Below are positions 1 through 11,615 of a stretch of 64,000 nt of DNA, in pieces (the first letter of the stretch is position 1; each line of letters opens with the position of its first letter). Made by a program: the position numbers and the translations under genes. The notes beneath the pieces were generated by a model that searched no databases, was not told the DNA's origin, and worked only from the letters and a program-made list of their open reading frames with translations. Source of the stretch: Megaustenia siamemsis (taxonomy: Eukaryota; Mollusca; Gastropoda; Stylommatophora; Ariophantidae); the NCBI GenBank assembly GCA_032433765.1, contig JAVIAB010000124.1, positions 79,521,465 through 79,585,464 of the forward strand. The letters run 5' to 3'.

Positions 1-600
1 TGACATTCACTCGGAGACGACTAAAGGATTGAATAGTCCTCGGTAAAGTCATACTTTAAGCACATAAATTATTTCAGTGAAATGAGTGATCTCCCTTAAT
101 TTGACATCACAAGAATAATACAGTAGTTTTCAATTTCTGAAAATTATGTTAGGGTTAGAACTTTACTCTCGCATTGTTTCCCTTTTTTTCTACAATTGGT
201 GTCTTCTTATGACAGATTAGAGAACCACCAAATAAAGTACAATGTTACTCAAGGGATGTTACCCTTTCAAACTTAAATAATTTAAGTGCTTAAACTAGGA
301 CTTTTCCTAGTCCTCTTCTGAAAAGTCTTCATCATCCATCCTTAAATTGATGTTATGTCTAAGTGGATGCAGATGTTGTGCTGTTCACTTGTGCCTTTCG
401 GCCCAACATCAGACTTCAGGTGGCATTTTTAAGTGATGGGTTGCCTTACCTCTTTGTTCCCTTCTCACTTGACCAGATTAGACTGGATCGCCTGTTTCTA
501 GAGGTACAATGAAGAGGTGAAGTAGGGTCCGGATGGTTCTGATTCACCATTCCTGGTGCAAGCCATCAATTATGTATCGCTAGCAGCTTCCAGCTCTGTT
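1..600. other. AT-rich intergenic or intronic sequence, no gene seen
   Basis: I see no coding exon here. Bases 60-190 (ATTTCAGTGAAATGAGTGAT and following) resemble, on the opposite strand, a stretch at 11,095-11,160, so a dispersed AT-rich repeat is likely. COX20 exon 1 was not found here. Confidence 0.4.
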
Positions 601-1320
601 GCTGTCGGACACCTTGCCTCCTCCACGATTCTAATTACTTTTGCTTATATATGAGTATTGGAAGACTATATTATGTTATCATTAAAACTTAAAATAGCAA
701 CAGGGAAATATTGTCACAGTTACGATGCTGAAATCCAAGCAATAAATTTGGCAATAGAAAAACTGATGAACAGTAATCTTAGTCCACAGCCTGTAGTATT
801 TTTGACAGATGCAAGATCAGCACTACAGGCACTACAATCTAGAAAATTCCCACATCAGCAGACCTTTATTGACCGAACTCTGCAGGCACCACAGGTTTGC
901 CTTGCAGTGGATTCCATCTCACTGTGGAATACCAGGAAATGAGAGAGCAGATCAGGTGGCAAAGGAAGGCACAACAGATATACAGTTGGATGCACCGGTT
1001 ACATACCATCAGAAGAAACAGATAATCAAATCAATCAGAAGACCACAAGCCTAAATCTGAATGCCTATAATAATACGAATAGATGGGAACAAGTTATCAT
1101 TATAAGCCTCAGAACAGGGCACAATCAACTCCAGAGTTTTTTAATACAAAATTCAAGATTGGCACCAAAACTATATGCACATGTGGATTGGGACCCCAGA
1201 CTGCTAAACACACATTTCAAGGTTATACTGAATAGAGTATGTATGGCCTTTAGCGTCTTGACAGGCGGTTGGTAGTAAGCAATCATGATAAGTCAGTAGT
1301 TTGGTAAAGCATTAGTGTCT
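600..1320 (+). mobile_element. LINE 3' fragment with RNase H domain, frameshifted
   Basis: Two overlapping frames (658-942 and 809-1054) together give a retroelement RNase H. The first has DAEIQAINLAI and FLTDARSALQAL (the E and D active-site regions). The second has IPSHCGIPGNERADQVAKEG, the typical C-terminal RNase H block of I/Jockey-type LINEs. Downstream the frame CTCGLGPQTAKHTF (about 1,170-1,220) is the CCHC-like tail found after this RNase H. A frameshift near 900 and later stops show it is dead. It lies upstream of COX20 exon 2 and is probably intronic. Confidence 0.75.
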
Positions 1321-1891
1321 CATACTGGGTGCTGCTTTACTGAACAGCTTCTCTCATGGCTGAATTTCCCAATCTTCGACAGACAGATCCATCCACAAAA
1401 CGAACAATGTGTATTTGCAATACCTGGCCTTGTCTCTTTTCTCTTGAATATAGTAGACTGAAGAAAATCTGTTGGCCCATAGATAGAACACTACAAACAA
1501 GACTATATGGGCCACTGTAAGAATGACAAAAGACAGAAAAATTAATACAGGAGATGACATTGCAGATATAGGCCATACTTCAGGCGAACGAAAGAAAGAT
1601 AGGTCATTAATACTTAATTGAAATGTAAATATATTTGTACTTACAATATGTATGACAGACACCTATAACCATATTACTTTTTCCTAAATTAAGAGGTTTT
1701 ATTTTTATCCACATTTAAATTTCAGAATATCAGTCTGACATTTTTTCTCCTACTCAAACTACAGTCAGATTAGTTGTTCCTTTTTGTGTAATTTGTTGCT
1801 TATTAATCTAGATATATCGTTTTGTGCCATTGAAAATTAATTTTCTGCTGTATTGTGATGTACTTATGTGTTCATTATGTGTTAACTTCAG

Positions 1892-1997
1892 CCAGGTTTC
1901 TTCAAGAAATTAGTGATGATTCCTTGTATGCGGAATTCCCTTCTCAGTGGTATCAGCTCTGGTCTTGGAATCGGGCTAACATACTTTCTTTTTACAA
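1892..1997 (+). CDS. COX20: COX20 exon with first membrane helix
   Basis: Encodes 35 residues plus one base, from PGFFKKLVMIPCMRNS to FLFT. The conserved Pro-Cys pair and the Gly-rich helix followed by FLFTS are the COX20 signature. The acceptor pyrimidine tract is weak, but the frame is closed immediately upstream. Confidence 0.8.
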
Positions 1998-4900
1998 GTA
2001 GGTCATAATAACTAAATATAATCAAAAGTATCATCAAGGTTTTCTTTTGTTTATAACATTTTATTTTGTTTAATCATTCATGAGTTTTAAGTAGAATAAT
2101 TGGTAATTACAAGTAGTATGACCATGTAGATCACTTCAGTAACTTCAGGACTAAAGTGATGTCCTGGCTTGAAACACCAAATTTTACTCATGTGTGTTTT
2201 CTGAGTGACTCGTTGGACATGCTCAGGAAGATCAAAGGTGTCTATGTTTGAAGACAGTGGTTGGTGTTGCTAACGAACTCAGGACTGACTGATAATGTTT
2301 CATTTTCATCCCTGGACTCTTAGGCATGAAAGGAAATGAACAAGCTGATAGCCTTGCCTTGGAATGGCAGACATGCAATGGATCAAGCTGACATTCTGAA
2401 TGCATTAAGGGAGGAAGGGTGAGCTAATGATTCCATCAATGATCATGAATCTGCATGAACATCGGGTCAGGACTGGAGACATAGAAGAATAACAAATCTA
2501 CACAAAACTGGAGTAATCAGCCTCCACACACTGAGAGACATACTGGGGAGGAGATCTGAGCACTTACGGACATGTCCGATGTGCAATGTAAAGGAGGCAA
2601 CACCAGGGTGAGAAAAAGTGTGGGTGGCAGTCACTGGCTTTTAGAGACATTGAGTAAAGGGGCAACACCAGGGGTGAGAGAAAGTGTGGGTGGCAGTCAC
2701 TGGCTTTTAGAGACATTGAGTAAAGGGGGCAACACCAGGGGTGAGAGAAAGTGTGGGTGGCAGTCACTGGCTTTTAGAGACATTGAGTAAAGGGGGCAAC
2801 ACCAGGGATGAGAGAAAGTGTGGGTGGCAGTCACTGGCTTTTAGAGACATTGAGTAAAGGAGGCAACACCAGGGGTGAGAAAAAGTGTGGGTGGCTGTCA
2901 CTGGCTTTTAGAGACATTGAGTAAAGGGGGCAACACCAGGGGTGAGAGAAAGTGTGGGTGGCAGTCACTGGCTTTTAGAGACATTGAGTAAAGGAGGCAA
3001 CACCAGGGTAAGAGAAAGTGTGGGTGGCAGTCACTGGCTTTTAGAGACATTGAGTAAAGGAGGCAACACCAGGGGTGAAAGAAAGTGTGGGTGGCAGTCA
3101 CTGGCTTTTAGAGACATTGAGTAAAGGTGGCAACACCAGGGGTGAAAGAAAGTGTGGGTGGCAGTCACTGGTTTAAAGTGGCAATAAAACATTTAGGTTG
3201 AGGGGGTTTGATAGAAGCAGTTCAAATTTATGATGATAACTTAATCAAGGAGTACAAGTTGGGAGGAACTGAATCAGTCCTGCGATGTTAGACTCATCAA
3301 ATTGCCATCAGTGTATCTAAGCATGTGTAAGCATTTGCACAAATTATGGCCATTGGAATTGAAGTGTAGGACTTCCACTTCTTTTGGGGCACATTTTTTA
3401 CAGCGGCCCAGTGTTCTCTTCCCAAATGCCTTTCCTATTCCAACTAAAGGTTATGTGTAAATTTTTTGTCAGTTGTGCTGACTGAAGAATTTGTTTATAA
3501 CTCTGACTTTTTGTATGAGAAGTGAATCTCCTTCAACTTTGCTAATCTACCTTCTTATGTTTCTGAGAAAAAACCTCAAATGGTTTAGCACATTTCGCAC
3601 ATACATTTTGTTTTCAGTATCAAATCATATTAATATTGATTATTAACTGAAAGGATCAACATTACAGTAGTTTAGCTGAGCAGTAGATGCTTAGTCTTTC
3701 TTAACAGCTGATAAAGATGACATATTCTGATGGTTCTCATAGCTCATTAGTTACATTTACTCTTACCTGTTATCACAGTTATCCCACCCATGTTTACTTT
3801 TCTCAGAAACCAACATTTGATCCTTTATAATTGTTCTGTCCCCATTTAACAGACAGGCTTTGATGAGCCTCACTTCTCAAAATCTCAATATCTTTTGTCA
3901 AGTTCAAAGCCTACAGCTTTAGGTGCCTATGAAGCAAGGTTTTAGGCTTCTACATATTAATTCCCCTGTACTGATGCCTTTACAGATCTTTTGAGGGGGA
4001 GCTAGGAATCTGACACAATAACTGCTTTACTGTGGTTGAGCCTTATTCTAGATTTATCCACATCCTAACTAAAACCTTCAAGTGTGCGCATACTTCATGA
4101 CTACCACTTATAGGCTAGCTTGGGAAGCTGTGATGTCAACTTTTACAACAATGAGCAATACAGTTTTATATATTTATTTATATCTATATTTTGTAAACTC
4201 ATTAAACTACCAATTTTAAAAACAGATTGTTGCCTATATTTCTCATCAACAGGTAATGTGTCGAAAGCAACAAATTGGGCGACTGGAGGATTCCTTCTTG
4301 TTATGTATGGGACTTGGTGAGTAATGTCAGGATTGATATTTCTGTATTATTTTATGTCAAATATAGGTTCCCTCCAAGCCTTCAAGGTGTATAAGGAATA
4401 AGGTGTTAGTGATCATACTCTTCCATGATCACAACCAGGTTCCCTCCAAACCTTCTAGGTGTATAAGGAATAAGGTGTTAGTGATCATACTCTTCCATGA
4501 TCACAACCAGGTTCCCTTTACTTCTCAGAAAAATCTCTAGTATTTCCCGTTTTTAGAGACTGGTCGAATTCTGGAGTGTTCTCGGTTAGGAAAGAAAATG
4601 TACCACTTCTGGGGCTTAAGTGACCATGAATGAAATTTTTTTTTTTCATTCGCCAGCTTTTTACCTCTGATGAAGTCCCTAGAGACTACAAACTGAATTT
4701 TACGTGTTAATCCATTTTTCCCTGGCAACCGTGTGCACAGGGGTTCCTCGCCACGCAGGCAGATAACTCAGACTTCGGAGGTACTCATATTTTTTCAGTT
4801 GCTGAGACCAGGGGTGGTTGCTGCAGAGAGAAGTCATAAATAAAAATCCTAACCGATGCAGCCAGGATTTGAACCCATAACCTCTCTGTCTCGAGGCCCA

Positions 4901-6629
4901 CATCTTGCATCGAGACCAACCAGTTTCCCCGTGAATGAATATATCAATAATAGAAAACAACAGGGGTGTTTAGGAGAGTACATGAATAGAGAAGCCAGAA
5001 ACCTTTACAAATTTAGTTCTTCTTGCACAGAAAAATAGCACTGAAATCTTTGTTCAATAATTCATTGTATTTTTACTTGAAATAGAAATGAGACAATAGA
5101 TTGTTTTTTGACAATAGAAAAGACTGTTTTTTTACAAAAGAGACAAGAAAAAGAATCTTAAATATTATGTAGAGCCAGTCTTAATATATGGATGTGAATC
5201 GTGGGCAATGAATAAGGAAATCACTGGAGTCTGTAGAAATGTGGTTTTACAGAAGAATGTTGAGAATACCATGGGCAGCTATGAAGAGTAATGAAAATGT
5301 TCTGAAAGAGGCCAAAGCAAAAAGAGAGCTAATTTCCAATATTAGGAGGAAACAATAATCATTTTTTGGCCATGTAATGAGAAGAGAACAGCTGGAATAT
5401 ATTGTAACAACTGGGAAAATTGAGGGACGAAGAGAAAAAGAAGGTCAACAACAGAAATGATAAATAACTGTCGAGATGGAAAGTTGTGGAGAGACATGAT
5501 CACCCATGCCAGCAGGCCTGGTACTTGATGGTGAGAAAAGAGAATATTAATAGAATACTCACTGCATGTTGAAGGGTAGATGAACATTAATAATTCCGAG
5601 CAATAACTTAAAAAATAAACTTTGTGCAAAGATATTTTGATAACTTGCAAATAAAAATAACATATCATGCTTTTAATGTATTTTAATAATAATATAATAT
5701 GTCTATGCATTTGTAAATATTAATAAGGGACAGGTGACATAATGGATTGTTGAAGTCATTTCTAATGAGTGGGTATAGGTTCAGTTCCTGGTAAAGTAAA
5801 GAGTTGTTTTCATTTCTTGGTTTAATAGAAAAAAAAATACCTGTACACAAATTACGCTATTGAAAAACAAAGCAATAACTACGGAAGCAAAAAGGGCAAT
5901 ATACAAATAAATGTTTCTACCAACTCTGTGCTATCAGTGCCAGAATTGGAAGCTGGAATCTAGAACAATAAGAAAGATAACGACCACCGAAATGAAATGT
6001 GTCAGAAGAATGACAGGCAACAGCTTAAGGGACAAGAAACACCGACCTGAGGAAGAAACTCGAAGTTGAACCAGCCATCGAATACATAAAGAAACAACAG
6101 ATAAATTGGTTCGGCCACATAACAAGACAAAAAAAACTAACAATGACTCAAAGAGCCATAAACAAATGCTACGAAAACGCCAGATTAAGAGGAAGACCGA
6201 GAAAGAGATGGATAAAGGGAATACTAGAGTCACTAGGAGGGATAACACTAGAAGAGGCCAACAGAAGAGCAAAGAATTGCAGATTGTATCTCCCCTCGAC
6301 GCCAACGGCAATGGAGGAAAGATAGAAGAAGAAGAAGACTGAACATGATTCCTTTATACCCAGCTCTTTCATGAACATTGCAGTAAATCTCAGAAATGGA
6401 AATATGTCATGATAGATACTTTTTGTTTTACCAAGGTTTGATTTAAAAAAAAATATACATGAGTACTTTTGCTGTTATTTTGCTGTAATTACGTCTGTTA
6501 TAATTCAATCTGATCAGGGGAGTTTGTCGCTACCAGCGTGCCAAAGAAAGACAAGTTGCCCAACAGTGGCAGAAGGCTCAGCAAGAAAATGCCGGCAAAA
6601 TAAAGTTCGTAGACCCGAAAGATGTATGA
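1892..6629 (+). CDS. COX20: COX20-like cytochrome c oxidase assembly factor, last three coding exons
   Basis: COX20 (FAM36A) is a small inner-mitochondrial-membrane protein with two membrane helices that stabilises newly made COX2 during complex IV assembly. Coding exons: 1892-1997, 4253-4316 and 6518-6629. Splice sites are cttcag/CCA, ACAA/GTAGGT, caacag/GT, ACTTG/GTGAGT and gatcag/G, and phases join without a shift. The product reads IPCMRNSLLSGISSGLGIGL then TYFLFTS (helix 1), ATGGFLLVMYGTW (helix 2), CRYQRAKERQ and an acidic/basic tail ending FVDPKDV, stop at 6627-6629. Exon boundaries after the FLFTS and the W match human COX20 as I recall it. The N-terminal exon (about 15-25 residues) was not found: an in-frame TAA sits just upstream of the exon at 1892, so it must be spliced from further 5', possibly outside the window. 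Introns of 2.3 and 2.2 kb are packed with repeats. AATAAA follows at 6753. Confidence 0.85.
2220..2591 (+). mobile_element. LINE (L5w) 3' fragment
   Basis: Degenerate frames give KGNEQADSLA (end of RNase H, with frameshift), ADILNALREEG, then TNLHKTGVISLHTLRDILGR and CPMCNVKG. This matches the L5w C-terminus at 25,669-26,050 (NALQDVGRA, INQHRTGVVSRWTLQDLLRR, CSECN). The fragment runs directly into the 67-bp tandem array. Confidence 0.6.
2592..3172 (+). repeat. 67-bp tandem repeat, about 8.7 copies
   Basis: The marker ATTGAG recurs at 2649, 2715, 2782, 2849, 2916, 2983, 3049 and 3116, giving a 66-67 bp period. The unit holds GGCAACACCAGGGGTGAGAG, AAGTGTGGGTGGCAGTCACT and TTTTAGAGACATTGAG. Copies are more than 90 percent alike by eye. 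The short ORFs on both strands change frame between copies and are not genes. It lies in the first COX20 intron seen here. Confidence 0.9.
3173..4250. other. Intronic sequence, nothing recognised
   Basis: Remainder of the COX20 intron 1998-4252. Composition is moderately AT-rich, no long frame is supported and no repeat family was recognised. Confidence 0.4.
4253..4316 (+). CDS. COX20: COX20 exon with second membrane helix
   Basis: 64 nt encoding NVSKATNWATGGFLLVMYGT and part of a Trp codon. Acceptor caacag and donor GTGAGT are both strong. GGFLLV corresponds to the GGFILV of the second helix in vertebrate COX20. Confidence 0.85.
4361..4526 (-). repeat. Tandemly doubled 3' part of a SINE-like repeat
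   Basis: A 71-bp stretch (GGTTCCCTCCAAGCCTTCAA, then AGGAATAAGGTGTTAGTGAT) is repeated twice. In reverse complement it resembles the 3' half of the SINE-like repeat at 18,190-18,446 (TATGGTTACTTACACCATAT with AAGGTGTGGAGG). Confidence 0.55.
4635..4931 (-). mobile_element. tRNA-like SINE (type C), flanked by TSD TGAATGAA
   Basis: In reverse complement it starts GGGGAAACTGGTTGGTCTCG, has a B-box-like GGTTATGGGTTCAAATCC, then ATATGAGTACCTCCGAAGTC, and ends in an A-rich tail. The 8-bp TGAATGAA occurs at 4627-4634 and 4932-4939 directly outside the element. A second copy is on + at 32,291-32,605. Confidence 0.75.
5150..5545 (+). mobile_element. LINE (L1w) 3' fragment
   Basis: Broken frames give EPVLIYGCESWA, WFYRRMLRIPW, EAKAKRELISNIRRKQ and FFGHVMRREQLEYIV, the post-RT C-terminal region of an RTE/CR1-type LINE. 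Related copies are at 15,690, 39,110, 52,977 and 57,634. Confidence 0.7.
5720..5830 (+). mobile_element. Possible tRNA-like SINE head
   Basis: GGTGACATAATGGATTGTTG and the B-box-like GGTTCAGTTCC about 45 bases later, followed by GGTAAAGTAAAG, resemble other SINE heads here. No second copy is obvious. Weak call. Confidence 0.25.
5930..6335 (+). mobile_element. LINE (L3w) 3' fragment
   Basis: Frames give CVRRMTGNSLRD, EYIKKQQINWFGHITRQ and RARLRGRPRKRWIKGILESL followed by EANRRAKNCRLYLPS. It matches the C-terminus at 46,980-47,341. Frameshifts near 6,040 and 6,140. It sits in the last COX20 intron. Confidence 0.75.
6518..6629 (+). CDS. COX20: COX20 terminal coding exon
   Basis: Completes the Trp codon, then GVCRYQRAKERQVAQQWQKA and a Lys-rich tail to the TGA at 6627-6629. 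The C-R-Y-x-x-A-K block matches the family's matrix-side tail after helix 2. Confidence 0.85.
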
Positions 6630-6752
6630 CCTGCTAAAAAATATACATGTTAATGTTTGTTGTCTTGTTTTTGTAAAACACTGTTCTGAAGCTATATCAT
6701 ATGACAATATTCTTGTTTCACTTTGTTTTTTATGATTTATTTAGTATATAAT

Positions 6753-6758
6753 AATAAA
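6753..6758 (+). promoter_or_regulatory. Candidate poly(A) signal of COX20
   Basis: AATAAA lies 124 bases after the COX20 stop, followed by a GT-rich stretch (TGTTATCGGTCCTCATTGTT). Confidence 0.5.
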
Positions 6759-6889
6759 GATGTTATCGGTCCTCATTGTTATGTCTGTTTTGACTGTCTC
6801 AGATGTGTACTTTGTTTGTATTGATCTTAGGACCTTAGCATTTGGAGCGTAAGATGCTTTGAATTAGAATTACTGGAGGTGTGCATCTT

Positions 6890-7180
6890 CTTGAGAGCAA
6901 CATATGGTTGTGAATCATGGACAATTTCACAAACAACAATGAAGAAAATTGATTAATTCGAAAGAAGATATTGCAGAAAAATCCTTAGGATATCTTTAAG
7001 GAAAAAGATCAATGAAGAAATATTAAACAAACCTTAGCATTAAAAAGAACTGACCAAGAAGGTGGTCTCAAGACATCAAAGAGACCTTGAACATGACAAC
7101 AGAAGATGTGGGAGATCTGGCTAGACAGAAGTTCCTTCAGACAGGCTGTGATGAGTGCAATATTCTGCAAAGAACATATG
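6890..7180 (+). mobile_element. LINE C-terminal fragment, unassigned group
   Basis: Frames read ATYGCESWTISQTTMKKI, FERRYCRKILRI and NEEILNK, the usual post-RT segment of RTE/CR1-type LINEs. Several stops and shifts show it is inactive. Confidence 0.55.
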
Positions 7181-7401
7181 CAACCCAATGGAGGTTCTTT
7201 GATCTCATATTTTTAAACTGCAATATTTGAAGATGAGGACCAATGCTCTTTTTTACTGAAAGCTTTCTTAACTGGGCAAACCCAATTTTATTGCATGGTC
7301 AACTATGCATTGTTCCCACCTAACAAACCTGCAATGTTTGTATATTCCTTGCAAATCGAGGATGAATGGTCACCCTAATTTATTATACAAGCAATTTTAG
7401 A

Positions 7402-9000
7402 GGATGGGACGCTAGTGAAATGTAATATATGTAGTTCAAATTTTTCTATAGCAAGACATCAATAATTGATCATTTACAGGCAAAAAAGCATAAGGATGCG
7501 CTGCTTTGTAAGTCTCAGTCTGGGTGTATGACAAATTATTTTTGTAAAACAGAATCCTCAAAAGATGAATACACTCTAGCTGTTCATGAAAGAACCTTCG
7601 CATATCATACTGTACTTCATAATCATAGTTTCCGCAGTATGGATTGTAGAACAATTCTACAAAAGAAATTTTCAACGAAACAATTTTCCTGTGCAAGAAC
7701 AAAGTGTGAATCCATAATTACCAATGTTTTTGCTCCTTGGGCTATTGATGAACTAATAAATGACCTCAATTATGTCACCTTCGTAACATTGTCTTGCGAT
7801 ACATCTAATCATAAACATGTTAAGCTATTTTTTATTTTAGTTCATTATTTTCAGACTTATGAGCTGGAAACTCCAGTAATGACCAAACTAATTGCTTTCA
7901 TAGATATCCCAGGAAAATGTCCGACATAATATCTGAACAATTGTTGAAAGCAATTGATAATTTTGACTTAAACAAAAAGATTGTTGGACTCTCAGCAGAC
8001 TATACAAATACAAACTTTGGAGGCTTGTTGAGGAAAGGGAGAGGTAATGTCATAACTAAAATAAAGTCCAAGTTAAACAGACACATAATGGGTCTTGGTT
8101 GCAACGCACACATAATTCACAATTGTGCAAAACAGCGTTTGATTCCATGCCTATGGATATGGAAGTGATTGTAACAAAAATATTTGGATACTTTCACATT
8201 TACACGGTTCGTGTAGAACGCCTAAGAGACTTCTGTGAATTTGCTGGACAGGAGTTTAAGCAATTATTAGGTTATTCGAATATAAGGTGGTTGTCATTAC
8301 TTCCAGCCTTGGAAAGAATATTGAAACTGTATCAATCACTGAGATCTTTCTTCTTGTCAGAGACACACTGTCCTACAATATTGAAACAAGTCTTTGAAAA
8401 CAGTGAATCAGAGCTTTGGCTCAGCTTTGCTCATTCTCACGCATCACTCTTCCATGAAACAATTAAGGCGGTTGAAGGCGACGACAAGAGTGCAACAGAA
8501 CCGTCACTAGCTGTGAACAATCACATTATAAAATTAGAAACTCGACGCAATGAAAATTTCATCCCACACATGGTAAAGAGTTTGCTAACTGATTTAGTAG
8601 AAAGTGGTGACATCCAAATGGAAAGGTATTTCCAAATAAGTAAAGAATTCTATAATACTGCTGTACATTACTTGCAGTCTTGGAACAAGCACAATGAGGA
8701 CTTGTCACAACTGAGCTGCCTTCTCTTGGATAATGTGCCTGAAAGGAAACATAATGCAGTAGAACAGATATCTTCAAAGTGTCATGAAGTTGTAAACGTC
8801 AATCGTGATGAGCTCTTTGATGAATTTACTTATTTGCGAGGCCATCTGTTGCAAAAAGAATGTGAGTGGTTCAGTAACAAGCCCCCATGTAGAAAATGGA
8901 ATGAAGTACTCATGTACTTGAAAGAAAATAATGTACCACGTGCTAATGTGAAGAGAATTCTTGAACTTTTTATGTGCTTACCTGGCAGCAATGCTGCTTT
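7402..9000 (+). pseudogene. BED-zinc-finger hAT transposase, frameshifted and C-terminally truncated
   Basis: hAT transposases cut and paste DNA with an RNase H-like core. Here a BED-type zinc finger starts at about 7,402 (VKCNICSSNF, then DHLQAKKHKDA after a shift). The core follows in three frames: 7528-7929 (TLAVHERTFAYHTVLHNHSF, FVTLSCDTSNHKHVKLFFIL), 7917-8168 (KIVGLSADYTNTNFGG, GLGCNAHIIHNCAKQ) and 8099-9000 (GYSNIRWLSLLPALERIL, LFMCLPGSNA). The LSADYTNTNFGG and C-x2-H segments are typical of ZBED/FAM200-like hAT proteins. The final dimerisation (hATC) segment after LPGSNA is missing, replaced by a CA-rich repeat. At least three frameshifts make it inactive. Confidence 0.8.
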
Positions 9001-9037
9001 AAAGTTATCTTTTTTTTGCATCTACAAAATTTCTTGC

Positions 9038-9132
9038 GCACACACAGTCACACACCCACCCACACATATTATAAATATATATAAATACATATATAGGTAC
9101 ACACACGTATGCACGCACACACACACACATCG
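9038..9132. repeat. CA-rich simple repeat
   Basis: ACACACAGTCACACACCCAC and CACGCACACACACACACA alternate with AT steps. The repeat begins just where the hAT transposase frame is cut off. Confidence 0.8.
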
Positions 9133-9224
9133 TTCGTCCCCGATTTTGTAGGACACACGCTAAGAAATAAGCAAAAAAAAAACAACCTCTGAAATGTGAA
9201 AAAATATGACAAATGTCCGCGAAA

Positions 9225-9803
9225 ACAATGGGAAAAATGGTCACCCTAATAATAAATGGAAATTCAGCTTTCAGCGAATCACTAAAATGACACGTTTTTT
9301 TTTTGAAAGCATTGTTTTTATGCAACAGATGTCCACTGATCACAAATAGAAAACACGACTGCACTGTACTGTCATTACACTTGGACTGATTTGAAAATTG
9401 GCCGGGAAAGATACTTTGGCGGGTATGTCCGGAAAGGCAGAGGATTTTTTTTTTTTTTGGGGGGGGGGAGAAGGATGTCTGCTTTTTAAAAAATTAAACC
9501 CTTCCCAAAAGAAGTCAGTGAATGGAATAGAAGTGACGTAGCACCGCGCTTCAAGAGTTCAAAGAGCTATCTCCGACACGCAACGCGTCCTAGTCGTCTC
9601 TTTTTACTTTTATCTTCCTGCTAATGCCGCTCAGTCTGGGATAAAGAAACACAACTCAGTAACGTCCTGAGTCCTAGTGATTATTTTAAAAGAGGGCCGA
9701 TTCCGTGTATGAACATTTATTTATTCACTGAAATCGGGGACAAATTTCTTTCGGGGTCAACTTCTACACTTGGGGACTGTCCCCGAAATTGGGGACGAAT
9801 GGT
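9225..9803. mobile_element. Possible hAT-type element ends
   Basis: AATGGTCACCCTAATAAT near 9,236 and GGGGACGAATGGTCATCCTA near 9,784 share a core with AATGGTCACCCTAATT near 7,367. In reverse complement this reads TAGGGTGACCATT, similar to hAT terminal repeats. TTCGTCCCCGATTTTG near 9,133 is a possible partner. No clean 8-bp TSD was found, so the ends are approximate. Confidence 0.3.
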
Positions 9804-9879
9804 CATCCTATTTTACCGACACAACCAGTGAAAGAAGACCCCAGGCTTTCATGTAAATATTGTGTAACAAAAGAGGACG

Positions 9880-10010
9880 AGTAACATCAAAAGATGGACA
9901 CGTGAGTCTATGACAAATAGCATCATCAAAGCAAGAGACAGAAGGGAAAGGCGCAACAAGGTAGCCAACTAAGCCAACCTTCGATGCAAAGACAGCACTC
10001 AATGATGATG
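9880..10010 (+). mobile_element. LINE (L4w) 3' terminus with ATG-repeat tail
   Basis: Frames read NIKRWTRESMTNSIIKARDR and a following FDAKTALN, then ATGATGATGATGAT. The same end occurs at about 29,225-29,360, 30,375-30,500 and 57,992-58,105. Confidence 0.6.
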
Positions 10011-11605
10011 ATGATCATGGCTCGGCACACGATGATGCAAACACAAATATCGGAGAATATCGCGCCGCAGGAGAATTGATCATAGAAACGAGATTGTTCC
10101 GAAATGGCTGGCGTCGTTGGCGACAAGCACCGCAGGGTGCCACTCACTGAAAGTTTTGGTAAAAAATTATACCGCTACAGCAAACCAAGGTACGGATTAT
10201 TGCAGTAATGAGCTTAATATAACTTAAACAGTGCTTATCCATATGATAAGCTGGCGGTTTTGTTCTATTACATGGAAATTGAAGTTGAACTAATAATAAT
10301 AATTTATTAATTATTTTTATGTTAATCAATTTCAAAAATTAATATTTTAAATAAAAAATATATCTAGTTAATTAATTATTACTTGATGATGTATCAATGT
10401 TTATTGTATCTTTTTTTAATAAATAAAACACGTAAAATGATTGTGAGTTTAGCGTCGTAAATTAGATTTATCCTGTTTTCTCCCCCAAACAAAACTTCAG
10501 TGTGTCTCAAATACTAAACTAAATTATATTATCTCTTTGACTCTAAGACTCTAAGTCTATGTCTCTACTCTAACTCTATGATTCATTTAATTATCATCAA
10601 TATTCATTACTAACGTCAACGGGTCTGCTAACGAAGAATGATTTTTATTTTATTTTTTTGTTTGGGTTAGGTAACAGGACTACACTACTAGGACTTTACC
10701 CTCCCATTGTTTCTCTTCTTCCCATTGGAAAGATAACTTTAACTTATAACGCTAATCTCATAAATTACCAAAAAATATATAATAAATAATATATCATCAG
10801 ATTAATTGATGATTAATAATATGATTTGATCAATTTAAATTTTGGTTTGTGACTATTATCACAATCATACATCAAATTAAATCACTTTTTATGGTAAATG
10901 TTGAGTTTAGCATCCAAAATTATTTCTGCATGGAGTAACTTGTACTTTATTCAGTAGCTCCTGAATCTATTATTAGAAGACCACTGGGTTAGGTTTAGGG
11001 TTTACAATATCCTACAACTAACCCTAAACTTAAACTTTGTTGAAAAAATCAAGTTAAATGCACAAAAACTAGAAACAGTTGATAATTCAAGTATGTCCAG
11101 TCACTGAGGGGAGATCACTCGTTTAGCTGAAATAATTTTGGACACTAAACTCAATATTTATCATTTGTACTTTAAAAAATAAAATTATCAAAATTAAAAT
11201 AATCATGATATATTTATCCCATTTGATTTGAATGACATGTGGACTGTTAATGTTGTGTAAAGTGTTGATAGATGATAACATTAACTTTAACTATTAACGG
11301 ACTTCAATAACAAAAACACTCACTAATTATCATCTTTGATATAGTTGTAGTATAAATAATAATTAATAATACAAAGTAAAAACAGATTTTTCTCTTGTTG
11401 CTGTCTTTCCTCTTAAATCTTAATTAAAGACTAAACTTCTTGAAGGTTGAAATGTTTGAAACATCTAAAAATTAGTAATAGTATACACTTACTTTTTTAT
11501 TTACAGACTAGTTTACAGCCTTCTACTCAAGTACCCTCATATTCTAAATAATTTATATGAATTTTTTTCAAGTTTAATATGTAAATTTTACTTTTTATCA
11601 TTAAC
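10011..11605. other. AT-rich stretch with an inverted repeat, no gene
   Basis: No supported coding frame. Arms GTTGAGTTTAGCATCCAAAA (from about 10,899) and, inverted, TTTTGGACACTAAACTCAAT (from about 11,136) form imperfect arms of about 35 bp spaced about 200 bp, possibly a decayed palindromic element. Confidence 0.45.
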
Positions 11606-11615
11606 TCAACTTATC

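Noticed and set aside
1356..1515. MAEFPNLRQTDPSTKRT-type frame followed by GTAAGA as COX20 exon 1
   Set aside because: The donor phase does not match the exon at 1,892, and the sequence lacks COX20 N-terminal similarity.
1354..1662. 102-codon frame on the complement with a membrane-like segment
   Set aside because: No recognised domain, splice sites or second copy. The + strand holds LINE remains up to about 1,320.
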